NCBI RefSeq assembly: GCF_004118285.1
Contig: NZ_SDHY01000001.1
Span: forward strand, 558,001-622,000
Source: Aquirufa rosea
GTDB lineage: Bacteria; Bacteroidota; Bacteroidia; Cytophagales; Spirosomataceae
Direction: 5' to 3'
Length of the DNA: 64,000 bases
A model generated the notes under the pieces. That model saw nothing but the letters and a program-made list of their open reading frames with translations, ran no database searches and had not been told where the DNA came from. The position numbers were made by a program, and so were the translations under genes. This document shows positions 9,117 to 15,994 of the stretch, piece after piece. Each line of letters opens with the position of its first letter. The first letter of the stretch is position 1.

Positions 9117-10451
9117 ATGAAAAGAAGAGATTTCATCCAAAAGAGTGCCATTGCCTCCTTGGGAACATTTGCTTTCAGTCCAAAATCCTACAGTAAGATT
9201 CTTGGTGCAAACGATCGTGTTCGTGTAGCTTGTGTCGGTTTTTCTGACCGTCACCGTTCTTCACACGTTCCTCCATTCAAGATTTTACAAAAAGAAATGA
9301 ACTTTGAAATGGTCGCGGTTTCCGACTTATGGAACCGTAGACGTGAGGAAGGAAAAGCGTATTTAGAGTCACAATTAGGCAGTAAAATCACTACCTATCG
9401 CAATAATGAAGAGTTATATTCAGCCAAAGGGGTGGATGCCGTATTCATTTCTACGGCTGACTTCCAACATGCTTTACATACCATTGAAGCAGTAAAAGCG
9501 GGCTGCGATGTATATGCTGAAAAGCCATTGGCGGAGACCATGGAAGATGCACGCGCCGTATTAAAAGCCGTAAAAGAATCAGGTAAAATAGTTCAGATTG
9601 GTTCTCAGCGTCGTAGTGGTGCTAACTACTGGGCAGCAGATGAATTCATCAAATCGGGTAAATTTGGCGACATCAAAATGGTGGAGTTAATGTGGAATGT
9701 GAATCAACCGGGTCGTTGGAGAAGAGTAAATCTTTGCAAAGATTTGAAAGAGTCTGATATCGATTGGAATCGTTTCTTGATGAACCGTCCAAAAGATACT
9801 TTTGACCCACGTAAATATTTAGAATACCGTTTATTCTGGCCATATTCTTCTGGAATTCCAGGCCAATGGATGTCGCACCAAATTGACACCGTACACTGGT
9901 TCTCTGGCTTAGCACACCCACGTTCGGCTGTTGCCAATGGAGGTATTTACCAGTGGAATGATGGACGTAAAAATGCGGACACTATGACCACGGTATTTGA
10001 TTACGGTCCTGCAGATCAGCCAAACAAAGGATTCCAAGTAAGCTTTACTTCTCGTTTCTCCAATGGTGCAGGTGGAACAAAAGAAATTTATTATTCCAAT
10101 GGTGGAGAGTTAAATCTAGATACCAACATGATTTCTCCAAACGGAGGTTTATCGGAAGGTGAAGCTAGAAGTATGGGAATGCAAGCTAACTTATTACCAA
10201 CCTTGAAAATTGAAGGACCAAAAGTAGAGACTGGATCCAACACAGGTGGTGATAGCTTGACATTTGCGCACATCAAAAACTGGATGGAATGTGTTCGCTC
10301 ACGTAAAACTCCAAACGCTCCAATTGAAGCAGGTTATCAGCACTCCATCGCTACCATCATGGCGAATGCGGCTTACCGCACAGGAGAGCGTGTTACCTTC
10401 AACGAGAAGACACAAGAAGTAATGGCAGGTTCAAAGGTATTCAAATACTAA
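9117..10451 (+). CDS. Secreted Gfo/Idh/MocA-family oxidoreductase (Tat signal)
   Basis: 444 residues. The N-terminus MKRRDFIQKSAIASLG carries a twin-arginine type signal. A Rossmann domain follows (RVACVGFSD, then AVSDLW and DVYAEKPLAETMEDAR with the family EKP motif), and then the larger C-terminal alpha/beta domain with IPGQWMSHQIDTVHWFSG. Members use NAD(P) to oxidise or epimerise sugars. Exported versions keep a tightly bound cofactor, and several act with DUF1080 proteins. Second gene of a two-gene unit with the double DUF1080 gene, closed by a strong terminator at 10470-10499. Confidence 0.9.
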   Translation: MKRRDFIQKSAIASLGTFAFSPKSYSKILGANDRVRVACVGFSDRHRSSHVPPFKILQKEMNFEMVAVSDLWNRRREEGKAYLESQLGSKITTYRNNEELYSAKGVDAVFISTADFQHALHTIEAVKAGCDVYAEKPLAETMEDARAVLKAVKESGKIVQIGSQRRSGANYWAADEFIKSGKFGDIKMVELMWNVNQPGRWRRVNLCKDLKESDIDWNRFLMNRPKDTFDPRKYLEYRLFWPYSSGIPGQWMSHQIDTVHWFSGLAHPRSAVANGGIYQWNDGRKNADTMTTVFDYGPADQPNKGFQVSFTSRFSNGAGGTKEIYYSNGGELNLDTNMISPNGGLSEGEARSMGMQANLLPTLKIEGPKVETGSNTGGDSLTFAHIKNWMECVRSRKTPNAPIEAGYQHSIATIMANAAYRTGERVTFNEKTQEVMAGSKVFKY

Positions 10452-10469
10452 GAACTAGTTCAAATAAGA

Positions 10470-10499
10470 AACCGGGTAGTTGAACTACTCGGTTTTTTT
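10470..10499 (+). terminator. Rho-independent terminator after the DUF1080/oxidoreductase unit
   Basis: A 12-bp stem (AACCGGGTAGTT paired with AACTACTCGGTT, one G-T pair) is followed by a run of T residues, 18 nt after the stop of the oxidoreductase gene. Confidence 0.85.
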
Positions 10500-10588
10500 A
10501 TGTCCAAACTAGCCATTGGCATAACAAAATGGGTTTTTGTTTTCCAGACAATTGCCTAACTTGCATGCTGTAATTGAACGCATCCCTC

Positions 10589-11362
10589 ATGATGAAAATC
10601 CCTACTCAAACCAAAAAAGATCTGTACACGCACATCGCGATTCTGATCTCCTTGTTTCTGGTTTTATTTTTTGGGTTCTTTTTTGTGTATTTGCCTTGGA
10701 GTACCCATCATGGGGAAACCATTAAAGTGCCTAATTTAAAGGGCATGAGCTTAGAGAAAATGGAGGAATTGGTGGATGCCAATGATCTGACCTACGAAAT
10801 TTCGGATTGCACTTTTACGGCAGATAAACCGCCATTGACCATTCTTTCGCAGTATCCATTGCCGAATGCTTTGGTGAAGTCGGGCAGAAAGATTTACATC
10901 ACCATCAATTCCGAAACTCCACCGACCATTAAAATGCCGGGCTTGATTGGTTTATCCGTGAGAAGTGCTGAGCAGCAGTTACTTATCTCAGGATTGAGAA
11001 AAGGTATCGTGCGGGAAATCAATGATCCAAGGGTGAAGGAGGTCATTGAAATGCAAGTAAATGGACGAAAGATCGAAGCAGGGGCCACTATTCCTAAGGG
11101 AACATTGGTAGATCTTGTGATAGGAAATGGAACAGCCAATGTGGAAATGGAATTACCCGATTTAGTCGGAAAGCCATTGGATGAAGTAAACATTATTTTA
11201 GCGGGAATGAACCTGACGGTGGGTAAAATTTATTACGAAGCCAATGAGGAATTCCAACCAGGAACAGTCTTTAAACAAGTATGTGCTACATGCACAGGTA
11301 CCAGTATTCACCCGGGAGACACCATCGATCTATGGGTTGTGGGTGGAGGAGAAAATCAATAA
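10589..11362 (+). CDS. Membrane-anchored PASTA-domain protein
   Basis: About 257 residues. A short cytoplasmic tail and one membrane helix (about residues 16-42, HIAILISLFLVLFFGFFFVY) are followed by three PASTA repeats outside the membrane, starting near IKVPNLKGMSLEKM, IKMPGLIGLSVRSAEQ and ELPDLVGKPLDEVN. No kinase or transpeptidase domain is present, so it resembles the stand-alone PASTA proteins of Bacteroidota. PASTA modules bind muropeptides or penicillin-binding proteins in other systems; here the partner is unknown. Start chosen at the ATG at 10589 (or the next codon) because the frame upstream only offers a TTG. A rhodanese gene follows after 4 nt. Confidence 0.85.
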   Translation: MMKIPTQTKKDLYTHIAILISLFLVLFFGFFFVYLPWSTHHGETIKVPNLKGMSLEKMEELVDANDLTYEISDCTFTADKPPLTILSQYPLPNALVKSGRKIYITINSETPPTIKMPGLIGLSVRSAEQQLLISGLRKGIVREINDPRVKEVIEMQVNGRKIEAGATIPKGTLVDLVIGNGTANVEMELPDLVGKPLDEVNIILAGMNLTVGKIYYEANEEFQPGTVFKQVCATCTGTSIHPGDTIDLWVVGGGENQ

Positions 11363-11366
11363 TCTT

Positions 11367-11666
11367 ATGGATATTACAATAGAAGAATTAAAGGAAAGAA
11401 TGGATAAAAATGAGTCCTTGTATGTCATTGATGTCCGTGAAGAACATGAATTTGATGAGTTCAATATTGGAGCTCAATTAATTCCACTGGGAGAATTGCC
11501 AGAACGTTTGGATGAGATTAAGGCAGACAAAGATGCGGAAATCATCGTGCATTGCCGCTCAGGAGCCCGTTCAGGCCGTGCCAAAGAATACTTAACTAGC
11601 GAAGGCTACAGCAATGTCCGCAATTTAATTGGCGGCATGCTCGCTTGGCAGGCAGCAGGCTATTAA
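11367..11666 (+). CDS. Single-domain rhodanese-like protein
   Basis: 99 residues forming one rhodanese domain: YVIDVREEHEFDEFNI at the front, then the active-site loop VHCRSGARSGRA with its catalytic Cys, and the closing NLIGGMLAWQAAGY. Such proteins move sulfane sulfur to thiophilic acceptors in the cytoplasm. There is no signal peptide. Start chosen at the ATG 4 nt after the PASTA gene; a longer frame from 11244 would overlap that gene by over 100 nt. The second rhodanese starts 1 nt after its stop. Confidence 0.9.
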   Translation: MDITIEELKERMDKNESLYVIDVREEHEFDEFNIGAQLIPLGELPERLDEIKADKDAEIIVHCRSGARSGRAKEYLTSEGYSNVRNLIGGMLAWQAAGY

Positions 11667-11667
11667 G

Positions 11668-11949
11668 ATGCAATCCATCTCGGCTGCCGATTTTAAAGAA
11701 CAATTGAATCAACTACACCTCCTGGATATTCGTACACCCCGAGAATGGGACGATTTTAATCTGAGAGGTGTTCATATACCACTAGATCATCTATTGGACC
11801 GCATCGAAGAAGTCCAAGCCATCCCACAACCCATCACCGTAATTTGTTATAATGGTACTCAAAGCAGCATCGCTTGTCGACTGCTCCTGGCCAAAGGCAT
11901 CTCATGTCAGAATTTAGCAGGAGGCTTGGAGGCGTATTTGGGGGTTTAA
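11668..11949 (+). CDS. Second single-domain rhodanese-like protein
   Basis: 93 residues, with the ATG immediately after the stop of the first rhodanese. Motifs are LLDIRTPREWDDFNLRGVHIPL, the active-site loop ICYNGTQSSIAC and QNLAGGLEAYLGV. The catalytic Cys is kept, but the loop is CYNGTQSS rather than the usual C-x-x-G-x-R pattern, so the anion-binding arginine is replaced by Gln. It may therefore prefer another substrate or be less active. Tandem copies of this kind probably arose by duplication and divergence. Confidence 0.85.
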   Translation: MQSISAADFKEQLNQLHLLDIRTPREWDDFNLRGVHIPLDHLLDRIEEVQAIPQPITVICYNGTQSSIACRLLLAKGISCQNLAGGLEAYLGV

Positions 11950-11990
11950 TAGTTATTGAAAATTATAATTCATAACATCAAGTTGACTAC

Positions 11991-12335
11991 AAAGTAAATA
12001 TTGCTAAACCAAGAATTTTCGCAAGCTCAACATTCTATGATCTTCGACAAGTAAGATCGGACCTTGATAGATTTATCAAAGACTTAGGATACGAACCAGT
12101 TCTAAATGAATTTGGTAAAATATCTTACGGTAAAGATGAAAAACTAGAAGAATATTGTTACAAAAAAATTAGCAATGTTGAAATTTAAGTTTCAATTATT
12201 GGTGGGAGTTTTGGTAGTGAAAGTCAGCATAAAAATAACTCCATTTCTCAAATTGAAGTTAGGACTGCATTAGAATTAAATAAGCTAGTGTATATTTTCA
12301 TAGAGAAAAACTTATTTTCTGAATATCAAACCTTT
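11991..12335 (+). pseudogene. DUF4062 gene remnant (start lost, internal stop, truncated by IS)
   Basis: The frame reads KPRIFASSTFYDLRQVRSDL, then LGYEPVLNEFGKISYG, EEYCYKKISNVEI, a TAA stop at 12186-12188, and continues VSIIGGSFGSESQHKNNS and VYIFIEKNLFSEYQTF. This is the N-terminal DUF4062 domain found at the front of many STAND/NTPase and defence-type proteins. There is no in-frame ATG (an ATT stands at 12000). The stop falls where the family usually has Leu, so one TTA to TAA change explains it. The gene ends where the insertion sequence begins and no continuation is seen beyond it. Confidence 0.75.
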
Positions 12336-12400
12336 TGTAAGTGTCCCTAATTAACAGACAGTTTAGAATTGAAGAAAAAACCTTTAATTTTAAATTGCAT

Positions 12401-12691
12401 TTGAAGAAGACCCGATTCACAGAAACGCAGATTGTTTCGATTTTGAACCAGCAGGAGAGCGGCCGAAGTGTCCGTGACATCTGCCGAGAGCACGCCATTG
12501 CCGAAGGCACTTTCTATCAGTGGAAGAACAAGTATGGCGGGATGGTTGTCAGTGATGTCAAGCGATTAAAAGAGCTTGAGGAGGAGAATTTCAGACTTAA
12601 ACGAATGTTTGCTGATTTGAGTTTGGATCATTCGGTTTTAAAGGATGTAATATCAAAAAAAGGCTGGGGCCCTACCAGCAAAGGGAACTGA
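12401..12691 (+). CDS. IS3-family transposase OrfA (HTH subunit)
   Basis: Helix-turn-helix transposase N-terminal part: KKTRFTETQIVSILNQ, the HTH SVRDICREHAIAEGTFYQW, then a leucine-zipper-like stretch LKELEEENFRLKRMFADLSL. Homologues begin M-KKTRFTE, and here the matching codon is TTG at 12401, so I place the start there. At 12656-12662 an A-AAA-AAG slippery heptamer precedes the orfA stop, the standard signal for minus-one frameshifting into orfB. Confidence 0.85.
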   Translation: MKKTRFTETQIVSILNQQESGRSVRDICREHAIAEGTFYQWKNKYGGMVVSDVKRLKELEEENFRLKRMFADLSLDHSVLKDVISKKGWGPTSKGN

Positions 12692-13506
12692 CGGAGCAAA
12701 TCGTCAAGGAGTATGATTTACCCGTTAGTAGGGCCTGTAAGCTAACTAAATTACCTCGGTCACAGTATTATTACCAAAGTAAAAAGGACGATAGTGTAGT
12801 AATCGATGTCTTGCAGGATTTAGCCTTTAAGCATCCATCTTATGGATTTAGGAAGTTATTTGCCTACACTCGGCGGGCAGGTAATGTGTGGAATCATAAG
12901 AAGGTGTACCGAGTATATAAACTATTAAAGCTTAACCGTAAGCGTAAAGGGAAAAGACGATTACCGGCTCGTGTAAAGCAGCCTTTAGCTACCCAGGTGA
13001 ATGTAAATCAAATCTGGAGTATGGATTTTATGAGTGACAGCGTAGTAAGCGGCAGACGCTTTCGTACGTTTAATGTATTGGATGATTGCCCAAGAGAAGC
13101 TGGCGATTGAAATCGATACTTCGCTTTCTTCTAAGCGAGTTATTAGAACTTTGGAAAGAATCATAGAAGACCGAGGAAAACCAGCTATTCTTCGTTCAGA
13201 CAACGGGTCAGAGTTTACCTCGAAGGATTTAGAGATTGGTGTAATGACAAAGAAATAACCTTACAATTTATCCAACCAGGACGACCAATGCAGAATGGTT
13301 TTATCGAAAGATTCAACCGTCTTTACCGCGAAGCAGTACTTGATGCTTATCTTTTTTTTGAACTAAACGATGTAAGAAAATTAACAAATGAGTGGATTGA
13401 AGAATATAATTACAAAAGACCCCATGAATCTTTAGGAAATTTAACTCCCAAGGAATGGAAAGAAAAAGTACTTAAAAACCCCATATCTACAGTTTTGACT
13501 GTCTGA
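12662..13506 (+). pseudogene. IS3-family transposase OrfB, two frameshifts
   Basis: The DDE integrase part is readable in three pieces: LGPYQQRELTEQIVKEYDLP through IWSMDFMSDSVVSG and FNVLDDC (frame 1), then LAIEIDTSLSSKRVIRTLER and ILRSDNGSEFTSKD (frame 2), then DKEITLQFIQPGRPMQNGFI through YNYKRPHESLGNLTPKEW (frame 1 again). The breaks are near 13095 (about 2 nt missing) and 13232 (about 1 nt missing). All three catalytic acidic motifs (MDFMSD, RSDNGSEF, FIERFNR) are present but no single frame joins them, so active transposase is unlikely. Confidence 0.85.
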
Positions 13507-13571
13507 AAAAGGGGATACTTACAATGCTCTAGATCATTCTTTCATTATTAAATGAGAATAATCTAAGTAAA

Positions 13572-13609
13572 AAACTTAACTTAATTAATTAATCAATTAA
13601 GTTAAGTTT
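13572..13609. repeat. Perfect AT-rich inverted repeat (15-bp arms)
   Basis: Arms AAACTTAACTTAATT (13572-13586) and AATTAAGTTAAGTTT (13595-13609) are separated by 8 nt. It lies between the insertion sequence and the higBA module, about 90 bp upstream of the toxin start. It could be an operator or an AT-rich hairpin; it lacks the GC stem of a normal terminator. Confidence 0.6.
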
Positions 13610-13649
13610 AAAATATCTCTTAAATATTTAATCCCATAACAACCGTCCC

Positions 13650-13681
13650 TTGTTTTTCTGTTCCATTATTAGTTAACTTTA
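13650..13681 (+). promoter_or_regulatory. Possible promoter of the higBA module
   Basis: TTG at 13650-13652, 21-nt spacer, then TAACTTTA at 13674-13681, one base off TAnnTTTG. It lies 19 nt upstream of the ATG at 13701. Confidence 0.35.
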
Positions 13682-13700
13682 CAAGTGTTCTAAATTTTTA

Positions 13701-14054
13701 ATGGAAACTGTATGAAAAATCATCTTTTTCAAAGATTACTTTATTGACTTTTTTAATGAACAAACAGAAAAAGTAAAAGAAAAAATCGATTACGTTTTAT
13801 TTGTCATCACAGTGACGGAAAGGGTACCTAAGAAATTTTTTGAGCACTTGGAAGGTACAGATGGACTTTATGAGGTCCGAGTTGAATTCCAAAGTAATAT
13901 TTTTAGAATATTTTGTTGCTTCGACGAAGGAAAAGTAGTTGTTCTATTCAATGGCTTTCAGAAAAAATCTCAAAAAACACCTCAAGAAGAAATTGACAAA
14001 GCTTTAAAAATTAAAGCGGAATATTTTGAAGAATCTAAATCAAGAAAATTATGA
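13701..14054 (+). pseudogene. higB: HigB/RelE-type toxin with premature stop at codon 5
   Basis: From the ATG at 13701 the frame reads METV, stop (TGA 13713-13715), then KIIFFKDYFIDFFNEQTEK, VKEKIDYVLFVITVTERVP and EHLEGTDGLYEVRVEFQSN, ending FRIFCCFDEGKVVVLFNGFQ and a Lys-rich tail. This is a full-length RelE/ParE-superfamily HigB-like toxin of about 117 codons; homologues have an Arg-like residue where the TGA stands. The longest uninterrupted piece could only start at the GTG at 13812 (80 residues) and would lack the first third. The antitoxin gene overlaps its end by 4 nt. Probably inactive; a one-base homopolymer change near 13715 is a less likely alternative. Confidence 0.75.
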
Positions 14055-14362
14055 CAGCTATAAAGGAAAATAACTCAAACATCTCCACTTTTGAAGAGCA
14101 TCTTGAAAACCGTTATGGCAAAATAGGGTCAGTCAAAAGAACAGATTTTGAAATAAAAGCCAAAGCATTTGCCATTGGAGAAGTCATAAAAGAAGAAAGA
14201 CGTTTATGTTCTATGACTCAGGAACAATTGGCTCAAAAAACGGGAACGAAAAAAAGTTTCATATCCAGAATTGAAAATGGACATAGCGACATTCAACTTT
14301 CCACTTTATACAAACTTTTAGAAGTGGGTCTCGGCCGGAAAATCACTTTTACAATCGAGTAA
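14051..14362 (+). CDS. higA: HigA-type antitoxin, XRE helix-turn-helix
   Basis: 103 residues. A short N-terminal region (STFEEHLENRYGKIGSVKR) precedes a classical XRE-type HTH at about residues 45-98 (MTQEQLAQKTGTKKSFISRI, ENGHSDIQLSTLYKLLEVGL). It overlaps the toxin frame in an ATGA junction, the reversed toxin-first order typical of higBA. The frame is intact although the toxin is interrupted. HigA proteins neutralise the toxin and repress their own promoter by binding palindromes upstream; the inverted repeat at 13572-13609 is a possible site. Confidence 0.88.
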   Translation: MTAIKENNSNISTFEEHLENRYGKIGSVKRTDFEIKAKAFAIGEVIKEERRLCSMTQEQLAQKTGTKKSFISRIENGHSDIQLSTLYKLLEVGLGRKITFTIE

Positions 14363-14424
14363 ATGTTACAGAAATGAACATATTTTATTTTTCCAACTGT
14401 CAACCTATATCAGGACATGACATT

Positions 14425-15330
14425 CTACATTCCCAATCTCCTCAAAACCTCCTCTTTCACCTCTTCGGGATGTAAAAATTCAAACTCCCCTTGATGCCTA
14501 AACCAGGTTAATTGTTTTTTTGCATAATGCCGACTATTCCTTTTTAATAATCGAACCATCTCCTGCTCATCGTATTCTCCCCTCAAATGTCCATAAACTT
14601 CCTTGTAGCCTAGCGTTTTAAGGGCATATAGATGTTGATAGTCCTGAAATTGTATGGCCTCATTCACCAAGCCTTGAGCCAACATCTGGTCCATTCGTTG
14701 ATCAATGCGGGCGTATAATTCCTCACGTGGCCTGTCCAAGCAAATCTTGATAGCCTGGAATGGCCGATCAACCGACTGCTTTTTCCTATATTCGGAATAG
14801 GCTTTGCCAGTTGACAAGCATACCTCCAAAGCCCTCACTATCCGTTGAGGATTTTGAACATCCACCTGCCCTGCGTAGTCTGAATCCAATTCCTGTAATT
14901 GTTTTCGTAAGGGTTCGATTCCTTCACGAGTCAACCGTTGGTTTAGTTGCTCTCTTAAAGCTAAATCCACCTCAGGCATCTCATCCAAACCCTCTAGCAA
15001 AGCCTTGATGTACAAACCCGATCCACCCGTCAAAATCACCACGGGATGTTTTTGGAATAACTCTTCTAAGAGTACCAAGGTCTCGCGTTCAAAATCTCCA
15101 GGAGAAAAATATTCCTGAATGGAATGAGAATCAATAAAATGATGCTTGATACCTCCTTGTTCTTCTTTCGATGGCTTGGCCGTACCAATGGATAATTCGC
15201 GGTAAAACTGCCGAGAATCCGCAGAAATAATTTCTGTCTGTAACTTTTGAGCTAGCTCTACACAAAGCGCCGTTTTCCCCACTGCCGTAGGGCCTGCAAT
15301 CACCAATAAAATAGGCTGTTTGGCCATCAT
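14425..15330 (-). CDS. miaA: tRNA dimethylallyltransferase
   Basis: Adds the dimethylallyl group to A37 of tRNAs reading UNN codons. About 301 residues. The P-loop LVIAGPTAVGKTALCVELA, the substrate motif ISADSRQFYRELSIGTAKPS, GGSGLYIKALLEG, and the C-terminal TLGYKEVYGHLRGEYD and RHYAKKQLTWFRHQ regions are all present. I place the start at the ATG at 15330, which overlaps the stop of the upstream membrane protein gene in an ATGA junction. The longer open frame to 15408 lies inside that gene and adds an unlikely extension. Confidence 0.94.
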   Translation of the reverse strand: MMAKQPILLVIAGPTAVGKTALCVELAQKLQTEIISADSRQFYRELSIGTAKPSKEEQGGIKHHFIDSHSIQEYFSPGDFERETLVLLEELFQKHPVVILTGGSGLYIKALLEGLDEMPEVDLALREQLNQRLTREGIEPLRKQLQELDSDYAGQVDVQNPQRIVRALEVCLSTGKAYSEYRKKQSVDRPFQAIKICLDRPREELYARIDQRMDQMLAQGLVNEAIQFQDYQHLYALKTLGYKEVYGHLRGEYDEQEMVRLLKRNSRHYAKKQLTWFRHQGEFEFLHPEEVKEEVLRRLGM

Positions 15331-15986
15331 GACATGGAGGTTTTTTGAGTGTATTGCTTTACGAAACGACCAATCATGGGGCCGACGATACATCCAGGCA
15401 ATAACCAAAAAACAAAGGACGGAATAAATGCAGGAAAAATGGAAGCATTGACGACTAAAAATGCTGTCAATGAAGCGATATAAGTTCCCATCATTCGCTG
15501 AATATGGTTAGAAAGCCAAGCTAATGGGCCTCTTGGCATGGTCTGATGAAATAGATAATCCTGCCTAACAAAACGTAGTCCGATGGAGCCAAATACGACA
15601 AACACCAGACCAAAAATTTTAAATTGAATCAATAAATAAGCTCCCCAACCCATAAATATCAGACCAAAAATCAGCATAAAAGCACTGATGATATAATCGA
15701 AGTATTCAGCTACTTGCTCTTTCTTCTTGAACCTCAAATAGCGTTTGGCACTCAAATTCATGTATAGCGTAAAAATACCCACAATGAACAAAAAATTATT
15801 GGGATGAAGTACCGCCATGATCAAGGAGGTAAAGCCAGCCAGAGCCATACCTACATAAAAAAGAAGGCCAAGTCGTCGATGTAGCTTATCCCCTTTTTTC
15901 AAAAAGAGAATAAACGTTCCCACCAATAAACCTAGGCCTCCTCCTAATATGTGCAAGCATAAAAGAATAGAAAAGAATTCTTTCAT
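15327..15986 (-). CDS. DUF2306-like polytopic membrane protein
   Basis: About 219 residues with seven or so membrane helices. The N-terminal stretch LHILGGGLGLLVGTFILFL followed by KKGDKLHRRLGLLFYVGMAL resembles the DUF2306 family of small integral membrane proteins. Function is unknown. The start is placed at the ATG at 15986 (MKEFFSIL), after the end of the symporter gene; longer starts at 15995 or 16034 would overlap that gene. Its stop overlaps the miaA start, so it belongs to a run of minus-strand genes symporter - membrane protein - miaA. Confidence 0.7.
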   Translation of the reverse strand: MKEFFSILLCLHILGGGLGLLVGTFILFLKKGDKLHRRLGLLFYVGMALAGFTSLIMAVLHPNNFLFIVGIFTLYMNLSAKRYLRFKKKEQVAEYFDYIISAFMLIFGLIFMGWGAYLLIQFKIFGLVFVVFGSIGLRFVRQDYLFHQTMPRGPLAWLSNHIQRMMGTYIASLTAFLVVNASIFPAFIPSFVFWLLPGCIVGPMIGRFVKQYTQKTSMS

Positions 15987-15994
15987 GCTAATCA

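Larger units (their letters stand above)
12336..13523 (+). mobile_element. IS3-family insertion sequence (1188 bp)
   Basis: The left end TGTAAGTGTCCC at 12336 and the right end, which reads TGTAAGTATCCCC on the other strand and stops at 13523, form imperfect terminal inverted repeats with the TG...CA tips of IS3 elements. Inside are orfA and orfB in the usual overlapping, minus-one arrangement. No matching 3-4 bp target duplication is found at the two flanks (ttt on the left, atg on the right), and orfB is frameshifted. The copy is therefore probably immobile, and the flank may have been deleted after insertion. Confidence 0.9.

Noticed and set aside
12650-12700. orfA/orfB frame change of the IS read as a pseudogene break
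   Set aside because: The A-AAA-AAG heptamer at 12656-12662 and minus-one phase are the normal programmed frameshift of IS3 elements; only the later breaks near 13095 and 13232 count as damage.
13712-13747. Short frame from the ATG at 13712 as a leader peptide
   Set aside because: Eleven codons in another frame than the toxin, best explained as chance next to the broken higB start.
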